A stretch of DNA of 64,000 bases from Amycolatopsis sp. A133 (GTDB lineage: Bacteria; Actinomycetota; Actinomycetes; Mycobacteriales; Pseudonocardiaceae), in assembly GCF_031082405.1 (NCBI RefSeq), contig NZ_JAVHJU010000057.1, positions 248,001-312,000 on the forward strand, written 5' to 3'. Each line of letters opens with the position of its first letter. Positions within the stretch are counted from its first letter, which is position 1. Positions 1-7,787 of the stretch are shown here, in pieces. The notes under the pieces were generated by a model. It saw only the letters and a list, made by a program, of their open reading frames with translations. It was not told the DNA's origin and ran no database searches. The position numbers were made by a program, and so were the translations under genes.

Positions 1-368
1 TGGCCGACTTCGGCCGGCACCTGGCCGCCGTTCGGCTGGGGGTGCTGCGCTCGGTGCTCGACCACGTCGTCGAGCACCTGTCGCAGCGCACCTCCGGCGA
101 CGAACCGCTGATCCGCAAGCAGCTGATCGCCGGCGCGATCGGCGACGTGATGGCCGCGGTGGAACGCCTGCGCGCCCAGGTGCGCTCGCAGCGGCACCCG
201 GCCGCCGTCGCCGACGTGCACCGCGAGCTGGACGAACTGGGCTGGCGGGTGGCCCAGCACCTCGGGGCCTCGGGCTTCCTGGCCACCTCACCCGCGCGGT
301 CGCTCTACGTCTCGGCACTGGTGGCCGGCACCTGGGTGGACCGGGAACCGGAAGGAGAACCGGCATGA
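1..368 (+). CDS. Acyl-CoA dehydrogenase, C-terminal part (5' end outside window)
   Basis: The open frame runs in from the window edge (codons in phase with base 3), so only about 121 C-terminal residues are seen. They form the C-terminal helical bundle of an acyl-CoA dehydrogenase: a stretch with LIRKQLIAGAIGDVM and a late block SGFLATSPARSLYVSALVAG resemble the end of this flavoprotein family. The apparent GTG at 42 is internal to the domain and is not a credible start. The stop overlaps the next gene by ATGA, so the two dehydrogenases are translationally coupled and may act on one ACP- or CoA-bound acyl chain, either as partners or as a heteromeric enzyme. Substrate unknown. Confidence 0.7.
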   Translation, partial: ADFGRHLAAVRLGVLRSVLDHVVEHLSQRTSGDEPLIRKQLIAGAIGDVMAAVERLRAQVRSQRHPAAVADVHRELDELGWRVAQHLGASGFLATSPARSLYVSALVAGTWVDREPEGEPA

Positions 369-1504
369 TCGAGCTGAGCGAACGGGTCCGCGCGGTCCGC
401 GACCTGAGCCGGGAGGCGGCCGCGGACCTGCGGTCGCGGGCCCTGGCCATCGACACCGACCCGGACGCGATGGAGGAGCACTACGGCTCGCCCGTGTTCG
501 AGATGGTGCGGCAGGCCGACACCCCGCCGCAGTACCGCGAGTCCCTGCCGTCGACGCCGCTGCTGCGGGCGATGGAGCGCGGCTCGTGCCTGGAGAACGT
601 GGCCGGGCTGATCGAGCTGGCCCGCGGCGACGTCGGCGCGATCCTGGCCTGCCCGTCACCCGGGCTGGCCGGGGTGTTCGTCGAGCTGCTCGGCACGCCC
701 GAGCAGCAGGAGTGGTTCTTCACCCGGATGCACGGCGGCCGCCGCTGGTCGTTCTTCGCGATGACCGAGGAGAGCCGCGGCAACGACGCGACCGCGATGG
801 AGACCCGCTTCGACCGCGACGGCGAGGGCTGGCGGCTCAACGGCGGCAAGTGCTACGTCGGCAACGCCGCCCGCGGCAGCGTCGGCGTGGTGTTCGGCCG
901 CACCGGCCGCGGCGCGCTGTCGATCCGCGCGGCGCTGGTCGAGGTCCCGGCACCCGGCTGGCAGGGCGAGAAGCTCGACATGATCGGGCTGCGCGGCGCC
1001 TACATCAGCCGGTTGTCCTTTTCGGACGTCACCATCCCCGCGGGTCGGATGCTGGGCGACCACCTGCCGGTGACGCGGCGGGGGATCTTCGCCGCCATCA
1101 CGACGTTCAACCACATGCGGGTGCGGATCGCCGCGTCCGCCGTGGGCACCGCGCTCGCGATGGTCGAGTACGTGCTGGAGCACCGCAAGAACGCCCCCGG
1201 CGGCCAGCTCGCCCTCGCCCGCGCCGAAGCGGGGCGCGAGCTGGTGTACGAGGCCGCGGCGCGGATCGACCGCGACCCCGAGCGCGGTTACCTCTCCAGC
1301 GCCGCGAAGCTCGGCGCGGTCGGTCTGGCGGTGGCCACGGCGCACTGGGCGTCGGCCGCGCTCGGCCCGGCCGGGCTCATCGAGCACCCGCTGCTGGAGA
1401 AGTGGACGCGGGACGTGCACGCGTTCGAATTCATGGAGGGCACGAGCAACATCCACCGCCTCCACGTGGCGCGCGGGTACCAGGCGGGAGACGCCGATGC
1501 CTGA
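365..1504 (+). CDS. Acyl-CoA dehydrogenase family protein
   Basis: 379 residues, normal length for the family. It has the middle beta-domain signature (FFAMTEESRGNDATAMETR, about 130-150), a substrate/FAD block with NGGKCYVGNA, and a C-terminal motif EFMEGTSNIHRLHVARGY close to the classic flavin-binding end. Members oxidise a saturated acyl thioester at C2-C3 using FAD. The start ATG overlaps the stop of the upstream dehydrogenase, and the end overlaps the next gene by 8 bases, so this is one operon. In this setting a free carrier-protein substrate is plausible, since carrier domains are encoded at 2255 and 4270. The substrate is not readable from sequence, and a role other than desaturation (for example flavin-dependent oxygenation, as some members do) is not excluded. 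Confidence 0.85.
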   Translation: MIELSERVRAVRDLSREAAADLRSRALAIDTDPDAMEEHYGSPVFEMVRQADTPPQYRESLPSTPLLRAMERGSCLENVAGLIELARGDVGAILACPSPGLAGVFVELLGTPEQQEWFFTRMHGGRRWSFFAMTEESRGNDATAMETRFDRDGEGWRLNGGKCYVGNAARGSVGVVFGRTGRGALSIRAALVEVPAPGWQGEKLDMIGLRGAYISRLSFSDVTIPAGRMLGDHLPVTRRGIFAAITTFNHMRVRIAASAVGTALAMVEYVLEHRKNAPGGQLALARAEAGRELVYEAAARIDRDPERGYLSSAAKLGAVGLAVATAHWASAALGPAGLIEHPLLEKWTRDVHAFEFMEGTSNIHRLHVARGYQAGDADA

Positions 1505-2258
1505 CCTCGGGATCGACACGATCGCGTTCGCCGCCGCCCGCCGCGAGGAGTACGTGCCGCTCGCGGCGCTGCCCGGAGCCGCCGACCTGGTGCCGCCGGA
1601 GCGGCTGGCCGCCGCCGGCATCCCGCTGTCCCGCCTGATGGTCCGGATCCCGGAGGACGACGACGTCGACGTCGCGGCGCAGGTGCTCGCCGCACTGGGG
1701 CCGCCCGCGCTGCCGCAGCCGTTGTTCTTCGTCCGGTCGGGGCCGCTTCGCGACCCGAACGTGGCGGCGCTGGCCGGGCTGGTGCACCGCAGCGGCTGGG
1801 CGGGCGAGGACGTCGGCCTCACACACCTCGACGAGCTCGGCGGCACCGCCGTCTTCGGGCTGCTGGAGTGGGCGGTCGAAACCGAGGCGACGGCGGTCGT
1901 CTGCGACGAGCCGCTGTTCGCCGACGAGGCGGCCGGCCACCCGCGGTTCGCCGCGGTCGGCGTCCGGCTGCGGCGCGGCGCTGGTTCCCCGCTGGCGGTT
2001 TCCGGTTGCGGCGAAGGCAAACCCGCGCTGACGGGTGACCACCGGTTCACCGGCCGCGGCCCGTGCGACGCGTGGCTGGCCTTTTGCGCGGCGCTGGCCG
2101 AAGGCGTGGTCACCGACGGCGAACGCGTCCTGCTGCACACGCGCGGCCCGCTGCGCGAGGGCTGGCTGTCGCTGCTCGCGGTGGACGTCGCCGCGCTGCG
2201 GCTGGTCCCCGCGTCGGTGGCGCCCACGGCGAGTTTGCTCGGGGGGCGGAGTGGATGA
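1497..2258 (+). CDS. Hypothetical protein, possible truncated ketosynthase (KAS III-like) fold
   Basis: 253 residues, not confidently recognised. The layout resembles the N-terminal half of a thiolase-fold KAS III: an opening IDTIAFAAARREEYVPL, a FFVRSGP strand, a helix segment LGGTAVFGLLEWAV where the nucleophile cysteine would sit, then AVVCDEPLFADE and RFAAVGVRL where family members have the dimer strand and gDGAgA region. The expected active-site cysteine is absent at that point, and the protein ends before the His/Asn half of the fold. If the reading is right this is a non-condensing relative or a structural partner. The gene overlaps both neighbours (8 bases upstream, ATGA downstream), so it is a real, co-translated gene. 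Alternative: an unrelated small alpha/beta protein. Confidence 0.5.
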   Translation: MPDLGIDTIAFAAARREEYVPLAALPGAADLVPPERLAAAGIPLSRLMVRIPEDDDVDVAAQVLAALGPPALPQPLFFVRSGPLRDPNVAALAGLVHRSGWAGEDVGLTHLDELGGTAVFGLLEWAVETEATAVVCDEPLFADEAAGHPRFAAVGVRLRRGAGSPLAVSGCGEGKPALTGDHRFTGRGPCDAWLAFCAALAEGVVTDGERVLLHTRGPLREGWLSLLAVDVAALRLVPASVAPTASLLGGRSG

Positions 2259-2914
2259 GGATCGGCGTGGACCTGATGTCGATCCCGCGGTTCGCGGAGG
2301 TCGCGGCGCACCACCGGTACCGGACGCTGGTCTTCACCCCGGTGGAGCTCGAGCAAGCCGCCCGGATGGGTGCCGAACGGTCCCTGGAACGGCTGGCCGG
2401 GCGGTTTTCCGTCAAGGAGGCCACCTGCAAGATGCTGGGCCGGGGGTTCGGCCAGGGGCTGCGCTGGCGTGACATCGAGGTCACCAACGACGACTGGGGA
2501 GCGCCGCTGGTGACCCTCGGCGGCGGCGCGGCGGAAATCGCGGAGGAAGCGGGCCTGGAGGAGATCGTGGTGACGTTGAGCCACCAGGCCGACCTGGTGG
2601 TCGCGGTCGCGGCGGCGGGGTGCGCCCGCCCGCCGCGCCCGTTCCGGCGCGCGGCCTCGCCTGCGGTGTCCGTTGTCCCGGCCCGCTTCGACGAACTGGC
2701 GGCACTGGCCGCCGACCTGTTCTCGGTTCCCGCCACCGAAGTGGCCGCTGCGGCATCGTTCGCGGGCGACCTGGGGGTCACGTCGGTGGTGGTGATCGAG
2801 CTGCTCGCCCGGATCGAGCACCGGTACGGCGTCCGGATCCCGGAGGCCGGCATCTACCGGATGACCGATCTCCGGCGCACCTACGGTGTGGTCGCCGCGG
2901 CGGCCGGCTGGTAG
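2255..2914 (+). CDS. Fused holo-ACP synthase (AcpS-type PPTase) and acyl carrier protein
   Basis: 219 residues from the ATG at 2255, which overlaps the previous stop and begins the AcpS motif MRIGVDLMSIPRF. Residues about 1-125 are an AcpS-type 4'-phosphopantetheinyl transferase: the GVDLMSI metal/CoA motif and the FSVKEATCKMLG motif with the conserved KEA are both present. Residues about 140-219 are an acyl carrier domain with the attachment serine in GDLGVTSVVVIELL. A synthase fused to its own carrier would self-activate and could also modify the other carriers of the cluster. Upstream in-frame codons from 2063 lie inside the previous gene and do not look protein-like. It is the last gene of the left operon and is followed by a strong hairpin. 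Confidence 0.85.
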   Translation: MRIGVDLMSIPRFAEVAAHHRYRTLVFTPVELEQAARMGAERSLERLAGRFSVKEATCKMLGRGFGQGLRWRDIEVTNDDWGAPLVTLGGGAAEIAEEAGLEEIVVTLSHQADLVVAVAAAGCARPPRPFRRAASPAVSVVPARFDELAALAADLFSVPATEVAAAASFAGDLGVTSVVVIELLARIEHRYGVRIPEAGIYRMTDLRRTYGVVAAAAGW

Positions 2915-2924
2915 GGCGGGCAGA

Positions 2925-2960
2925 GAGGAGGGGCCTTCCGGCTTCGGAAGGCCCCTCTTC
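2925..2960 (+). terminator. Intrinsic terminator hairpin after the AcpS-ACP gene
   Basis: A 16-base arm at 2925-2940 pairs with 2945-2960 across a 4-base loop (gctt), with one mismatch. The right arm ends in a short pyrimidine run (cctcttc). It lies 10 bases after the stop of the plus-strand operon. Confidence 0.8.
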
Positions 2961-2973
2961 GTGTACCGGGCAA

Positions 2974-3060
2974 AGCGCCCCAATGTGGCGTTCGGTGCGT
3001 CCAGCGCACCCAATGTGGCGTTCGGTGCGTTGGACGCAACCAACGCCACATTGGGGCGCT
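2974..3060. repeat. CAATGTGGCG-type repeats forming a long hairpin between convergent genes
   Basis: Two direct copies of a 27-28 base element (2974-3000 and 3003-3030, core caatgtggcgttcggtgcgt) are followed by an inverted copy (3034-3060, core aacgccacattggggcgct). The second and third copies can fold into a stem of about 27 bp with a 3-base loop. The element sits between the converging ends of the AcpS-ACP gene and the LuxR regulator, so a bidirectional termination role is likely. A related element lies at 13809-13855, also between converging genes. Confidence 0.75.
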
Positions 3061-3085
3061 CGGGGCACTTGGGGCGCTCGGTGGG

Positions 3086-4081
3086 TCAGGCGAGGGTGAA
3101 CCGGGAAGCCGCTTGGACTCCCGCCTGGAACCGCGACACCGCGTCCAGGTTCTGCAGCATCGCGGCGATGTGACGGCGGCACGTGCGCACGGACATCCCC
3201 AGCCGCCGCGCCACCACCTCGTCGGTCAGCCCCTGGGCCATCAGCCGGGCGATCGTCTGCTGCAGGTCATGGGCGATCTCGCCGCTGTAGCCCTGGTCCT
3301 CGGCCGCGAACGGCGTTGCGCCGTCCCACAGCTGGTCGAACAGGCCGAGCAGGAAGCGCACCATCCCCTGGTCGCGCACCCGGCGGGCCGAGAGCTCGGT
3401 GACGTCCACCGTCACCGCCAGGGACCGGTCGAAGACCACCGCCGCCTGCGGGACGCGGCTGAGCGTGCGGATGCGGGCTCCGCGGCCGGCGAGCTGCGTC
3501 AGGCGGGCGCGGGCCGCGTAGCCGGCGCGGCTGCGGTGCGGGCACACCACCCGGACGCCGACGCCGTCGCCCAGCACCGAGTAGCAGGCGTCCAGCAGCT
3601 CGTCGACCAGGTCGTCGGCCGCCTCGCCCGGGTGCAGGACCACCAGCTCGTCCCGGCACACCTCGGCCGCCAGCTTGACCAGGCCGCGGATCTCGGCGAT
3701 GCCTTCCAGCCGGTCGAGCGCGCCCGCGTGGCCGGTGACGCCGGCCGGGGCGCGGGTGATGCCGTCGATGCGTTCGCGGAGCCGGTCGGCCATCTCGCGC
3801 CGCTCGTACATCGCGCGTTCCAGCGGGGTGACGACCAGCTCCGCGGCCGCTTCCGGTTCGCGCGGGACGAGGCCGCCGTCGGCTTCGGTGCGCAGCAGGT
3901 GCAGCTCCACCAGCCGCACCGCGGCCGCGTGCACCGTGTCGGCGGGCAGGCCGAGGTGCGCCGCGGCGGTGGCGACGGACGGGATCCGGCCGCAGCGCGC
4001 CGCGTACCGGTACAGCTCGGCTTCCGGGTCGGGCTCGGGCAGGGAGAACGCCCCGGGCGGCGGGAGAGTGGCCGTCGACAT
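3086..4081 (-). CDS. LuxR-family transcriptional regulator
   Basis: 331 residues from the ATG at 4081, chosen because GGAGG lies 4 bases upstream; a longer frame to 4285 lacks such a site. The N-terminal part (about 15-80) looks like a winged-helix reader with PSVATAAAHLGLPADTVHAA. A central domain (about 100-250) resembles a TrmB/phospholipase-like sensor. The C-terminal 65 residues are a LuxR-type helix-turn-helix (IARLMAQGLTDEVVARRLGM, then SVRTCRRHIAAMLQNL). Architecture of this kind is common for pathway regulators in actinomycete clusters. It is transcribed divergently from the ACP/ligase/PKS operon starting at 4270, and two adjacent palindromes lie in the shared upstream region. Confidence 0.85.
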   Translation of the reverse strand: MSTATLPPPGAFSLPEPDPEAELYRYAARCGRIPSVATAAAHLGLPADTVHAAAVRLVELHLLRTEADGGLVPREPEAAAELVVTPLERAMYERREMADRLRERIDGITRAPAGVTGHAGALDRLEGIAEIRGLVKLAAEVCRDELVVLHPGEAADDLVDELLDACYSVLGDGVGVRVVCPHRSRAGYAARARLTQLAGRGARIRTLSRVPQAAVVFDRSLAVTVDVTELSARRVRDQGMVRFLLGLFDQLWDGATPFAAEDQGYSGEIAHDLQQTIARLMAQGLTDEVVARRLGMSVRTCRRHIAAMLQNLDAVSRFQAGVQAASRFTLA

Positions 4082-4198
4082 CGTGCCTCCAAGGCGGATC
4101 CGCTGGGCTGCTGCGGTTTCCACCGTCGCAGCCGCTCTTCTCGGGGCACTCTCACGCCGCTCTCGCCGGGCGGTGGCCCGATGAGAGCGCGGTGATGG

Positions 4199-4236
4199 CC
4201 GGGTGAGCTCGCCCGGTGGTGTCCTCGGGAGGACAC
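4199..4236. promoter_or_regulatory. Two adjacent palindromes in the divergent regulator/ACP promoter region
   Basis: Bases 4199-4216 form an imperfect palindrome (ccgggtgag/ctcgcccgg, one mismatch). Bases 4219-4236 form a perfect one (gtgtcctc, 2-base centre, gaggacac). They occupy the 188-base gap between the LuxR gene and the ACP gene, 34-71 bases before the ACP start. A binding site for the LuxR regulator is a reasonable inference. No clear -10/-35 pair is visible next to them. Confidence 0.45.
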
Positions 4237-4269
4237 GGTTGACCGCCGAAAGCGAAACAGGGTGACGAA

Positions 4270-4542
4270 ATGCCTGACCCCACACTCCCCATCCCGCCAG
4301 GGTTCCTCCAGGTCCTGATCGCGCACCTGCCCTACGCGCTCGGGGACGGGATCGACGAGGACGACGACCTCGCCGCGCTCGGGCTCGACTCGATGGGCGT
4401 CGTGCAGCTCGTCACCGACCTGGAGGAGACCTTCGGGTTCGAGCTGCCGGACGAGCTGCTCACCGAGGACACCTTCGCCACCGCGGGGAGCCTGTGGGCC
4501 GCCGTCGCGGAGTACGTCGTGCCGGAGCCCGCCGATGTCTGA
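4270..4542 (+). CDS. Free-standing acyl carrier protein
   Basis: 90 residues with the phosphopantetheine attachment motif LGLDSMGVVQL (Ser41), acidic as expected for an ACP. It overlaps the following AMP-forming ligase by 8 bases, the usual arrangement when the ligase loads an acyl or amino-acyl group directly onto its dedicated carrier. It is a candidate carrier for the ATP-grasp/decarboxylase/monooxygenase route encoded around 40-52 kb, or for the paired dehydrogenases upstream. Only a weak ribosome site is seen before the ATG. Confidence 0.9.
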   Translation: MPDPTLPIPPGFLQVLIAHLPYALGDGIDEDDDLAALGLDSMGVVQLVTDLEETFGFELPDELLTEDTFATAGSLWAAVAEYVVPEPADV

Positions 4543-6085
4543 GGCGGCCGCCCCGGTGCGGCTCGACCGGCTCCTCGCCCGCGGCGCGGACGGCGACCCG
4601 GCCCTGACCTACCAGGACCGGACGCTGACCTACGCCGAGCTCGCCGACGCCGTCGCGCGGGTCGCCACCGGTCTGCACCGCCTCGGCGTGCGCCGCGGGG
4701 ACCGGGTGGCGGTGTACGCGGAGAAGCGCCTCGAGACCGTGGTCGCGCTGTTCGCGGCCGCCGCCGCGGGCGCGGTCCTGGTGCCGCTGAACCCGCTGTT
4801 CAAGGCCCGGCACGTCACCCACGTGGCCGCCGACTGCGCGCCGGTGGTGGTGCTGACGACCGCCCAGCGGCTGGCGACGGTCCGCGAGGCGGTCCCGGAG
4901 CGCACCCCGGTCGTCGTGTTCGGCTCGGCCGCGTGGGACGAGCTGGCCGCGGCCGAGCCGGTCGCGGTCCCGGGTGCCGCCGAGGTGATCGACCACGACC
5001 CGGCCGCCATCATGTACACCTCCGGCAGCACCGGCGGCCCCAAGGGTGTCGTGCTCTCCCACCGCAATCTGCTCGCCGGTGCCGAGAGCGTGGCGGGCTA
5101 CCTCGGCCACACGCGCGACGACGTCGTGCTCGCCGCGCTGCCGCTGAGCTTCGACGCCGGGTTCAGCCAGCTCACCACGGCGTTCGCCGCCGGTGCGCAC
5201 GTGGTGCTGGTGAACTACCTGCTGCCCCGGGAGATCGTGCGGCTGTGCGCCCGCCACGGCGTCACGGGCCTGACGTGCGTGCCGCCGTTGTGGCTGCAGC
5301 TGGTGACCCAGCAGTGGCCCGCCGAGGCGACCGCCCGGCTGCGCTACTTCGCCAACACCGGCGGCCGCATGCCCGGCGCCACGCTGACGCGGCTGCGCGA
5401 GCTCTTCCCGGCGGCGCAGCCGTTCCTGATGTACGGCCTCACCGAGGCGTTCCGCTCGACCTACCTCGACCCGGCCGAGGCCGGCCGCCGTCCCGGTTCG
5501 ATCGGGAAGGCCATCCCCAACGCCGAAGTCCTCGTGCTGCGCCCCGACGGCTCGCCCTGCCACCCCGGCGAGCACGGCGAGCTGGTGCACCGCGGCGCGC
5601 TCGTGGCGCTCGGCTACTGGAACGACCCCGCGCGCACGGCGGAGCGCTTCCGTCCGGTCCCGGGCCCGGACGGCCTGGTGCGCCAGGAGATCGCCGTCTG
5701 GTCGGGCGACACCGTCTACCGCGACGAAGACGGGTTCCTGTACTTCGTCGGCCGGACCGACGAGATGATCAAGACGTCGGGTTACCGCGTCAGTCCCGCC
5801 GAGGTCGAAGAGGCCGCGTACGCGACTGGCCTGGTGGGGGAGGCGGCCGCGTTCGGTGTGCCGGACCCGGTGCTGGGCCACCGGATCGTGCTGGCGGTCG
5901 CCGGCACCGGGGGACCGGAACCGACGGCCGACGCGATCACCGGCGCGCTGGAGAAGGAACTGCCGGTGTACATGCTGCCGCGCCGGATCGAGGTGCTCCC
6001 GCGGCTGCCCCGGTCGGTCAACGGCAAGTTCGACCGCGTCGCCCTGCGCGACGCGCTGAGCGCGGTGCCCGCCGGCCGCGAATGA
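4535..6085 (+). CDS. AMP-forming acyl ligase (acyl-CoA/acyl-ACP synthetase)
   Basis: 516 residues of the ANL superfamily. It contains the phosphate loop YTSGSTGGPKGVVLSHRN (about 166-183), the aromatic motif MYGLTEAFRS, the hinge region GRTDEMIKTSGYRVSP, and the C-terminal catalytic lysine in SVNGKFDR. It adenylates a carboxylic acid and transfers it to a thiol, most likely the ACP encoded immediately upstream. It looks like a standard-length ligase rather than an NRPS adenylation domain, and from memory it resembles the ligase family found beside exosortase loci. The substrate cannot be read from the sequence. Confidence 0.85.
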   Translation: MSEAAAPVRLDRLLARGADGDPALTYQDRTLTYAELADAVARVATGLHRLGVRRGDRVAVYAEKRLETVVALFAAAAAGAVLVPLNPLFKARHVTHVAADCAPVVVLTTAQRLATVREAVPERTPVVVFGSAAWDELAAAEPVAVPGAAEVIDHDPAAIMYTSGSTGGPKGVVLSHRNLLAGAESVAGYLGHTRDDVVLAALPLSFDAGFSQLTTAFAAGAHVVLVNYLLPREIVRLCARHGVTGLTCVPPLWLQLVTQQWPAEATARLRYFANTGGRMPGATLTRLRELFPAAQPFLMYGLTEAFRSTYLDPAEAGRRPGSIGKAIPNAEVLVLRPDGSPCHPGEHGELVHRGALVALGYWNDPARTAERFRPVPGPDGLVRQEIAVWSGDTVYRDEDGFLYFVGRTDEMIKTSGYRVSPAEVEEAAYATGLVGEAAAFGVPDPVLGHRIVLAVAGTGGPEPTADAITGALEKELPVYMLPRRIEVLPRLPRSVNGKFDRVALRDALSAVPAGRE

Positions 6086-6173
6086 CGGCAGTTTCCTGCC
6101 ACCGCGGGAGCCCACCGCTCCCGCCGTCCCCGTGCGACAGTCCGAAAGCCGTGAATCGCAAGGAGCGATCCCT

Positions 6174-7013
6174 ATGTTGCAAGCAATAGACCTCCGGAAA
6201 CGCTACGACGAAGTGCAGGCCCTCGACGGCTTCAGCCTCGAGGTCGCCGCGGGCGAGATCGTCGGGCTGGTCGGCCACAACGGCGCCGGCAAGACCACTT
6301 TCGTCGAGATGGTGTCCGGGCTGCTGCGCCCGGACAGCGGAACGGTGCTCGTCGACGGCGAGTCGCCGACGCGCGCCCGTGGCCGCATCGGCATCTCCCC
6401 GCAGCACATCGCGCTGTACCGCCCGCTGACCGTGCGCGAGCACCTGGAGCTGTACGGCCGCCTCGCCGGCCTGCGCCGGGCCGCGCTGCGCACGGCGATC
6501 GACGACCTCACGGCCGCGCTGCGGCTGGAGGGTTTCCTGAACCGCACCTGCGGTCTGCTCTCGGGTGGCCAGCAGCGGCGGGCGCAGGCCGCGACGGCGC
6601 TGGTGCACCGGCCGGCGCTGCTGCTGCTGGACGAGCCGACCGCCGGTGCCGACCCCGAGACCCGTCAGGCGCTGCTCGACGTGGTCAAGCAACGAGCAGG
6701 CGAGGGAGCCGCAGTGGTCTACACCACCCACTACCTGACCGAACTGACCGACCTGCAGGCCACGATCGCGGTGGCGGCCGAGGGCCGGGTGATCGCGCGC
6801 GGCGGCGCCGACGAGCTGCTGTCCGGCCTGCCCGGCGAGGTCCGCGTGCGCACCGCCGACGACCAGCTGACCGTCTCGACCACCGACCCGACGGGCACGC
6901 TGCTGGAGCTGCTGCCCACCGTGTCGCGACCGGTCGAATCCGTCGAGCTGCGCAACCCCAGCCTGGACGACCTCTACCACTCCCTGGCGGTGACCGATGT
7001 CGACGCGCACTGA
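6174..7013 (+). CDS. ABC transporter ATP-binding protein (drug-export type)
   Basis: 279 residues from the ATG at 6174, which follows AAGGAG by 8 bases; the frame is open back to 6132 but that part lacks the fold. Walker A GHNGAGKT (34-41), signature LSGGQQRR, Walker B LLLLDEPTAGAD and the switch histidine (VYTTHYLTE) are all present. The C-terminal extension is typical of DrrA-like subunits of ABC-2 exporters. It overlaps the permease gene, so the two are co-translated and should form a homodimeric exporter. Its position inside the biosynthetic operon suggests export of, or self-resistance to, the product. Confidence 0.92.
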   Translation: MLQAIDLRKRYDEVQALDGFSLEVAAGEIVGLVGHNGAGKTTFVEMVSGLLRPDSGTVLVDGESPTRARGRIGISPQHIALYRPLTVREHLELYGRLAGLRRAALRTAIDDLTAALRLEGFLNRTCGLLSGGQQRRAQAATALVHRPALLLLDEPTAGADPETRQALLDVVKQRAGEGAAVVYTTHYLTELTDLQATIAVAAEGRVIARGGADELLSGLPGEVRVRTADDQLTVSTTDPTGTLLELLPTVSRPVESVELRNPSLDDLYHSLAVTDVDAH

Positions 7014-7758
7014 CTCCCTCTACCGGGCCGGCGCCCTCGTCCGCTACAACGCGACCCTGCGCCTGCGCGACCCCTCGCAGCTGATCAGCTACCTGATCAC
7101 GCCGATGATCTTCATGGTGCTTTTCCAGCCGCTGTACGTGAAGGCGCTGGGCACCGGTGCCGTCGAAGCCGTGACCGGGCAGCTGGTCATGTTCTCCGTG
7201 TTCGCCATGGCGATCGTGGGCAACGCGATCTTCGTCGAACGCGAGTGGCGCACGTGGGACCGGCTGCGCGCCAGCCGCGCCGCCCGTGCGGAACTGCTGA
7301 TCGGCAAGGCCGTCCCGGTGTTCGTCGTGCTGCTGATCCAGCAGGGCGTGCTGATCATCTACGGCTGGCTCGTGGTCGGCATGCCGTTCCCGGTGTCGCC
7401 CGGCCTCGTGTTCGGGGCGATGTGCCTGTGGGGCTTCATGCTGCTGGCCATGGGGGCCGCACTGTCCACTGTGGTCCGCAGCCGCGGTGACCTGATCGTG
7501 GCCGTCGACCTCGGCGCGATCACCATCAGCTCGCTCGGCGGCTCGCTGCTGCCGGTGTCGCTGATGCCGTCGTGGGCGCAGGCGATCGCGCCGTTCTCCC
7601 CGGGCTACTGGGGGTTGTCGCTCATCCGCGCGGCCGTGGCGGGCAACGCCGAAGCGATGCTGCGCCCGGGCCTGATCGTGCTCGGGATCGGGATCGCCAC
7701 CGGCGCGTTCGCCACCTACCGCCTCGCCCACGGCTGGGGCCGCAGCCACCTGCTCTGA
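6997..7758 (+). CDS. ABC-2 type transporter permease
   Basis: 253 residues with six predicted membrane segments, beginning near residue 27 (LISYLITPMIFMVLFQPLYV) and ending near 240. It has the ABC-2 motif EREWRTWDRLRASRA in the first cytoplasmic loop and a late GYWGLSLIRAAVAG block. It overlaps the ATPase gene by 17 bases and pairs with it as a DrrB-like half-exporter. The next gene, a PKS, starts 29 bases downstream. Confidence 0.9.
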   Translation: MSTRTDSLYRAGALVRYNATLRLRDPSQLISYLITPMIFMVLFQPLYVKALGTGAVEAVTGQLVMFSVFAMAIVGNAIFVEREWRTWDRLRASRAARAELLIGKAVPVFVVLLIQQGVLIIYGWLVVGMPFPVSPGLVFGAMCLWGFMLLAMGAALSTVVRSRGDLIVAVDLGAITISSLGGSLLPVSLMPSWAQAIAPFSPGYWGLSLIRAAVAGNAEAMLRPGLIVLGIGIATGAFATYRLAHGWGRSHLL

Positions 7759-7787
7759 CCTGGCGGCTCCCCGAGAAAGGACCTGCT

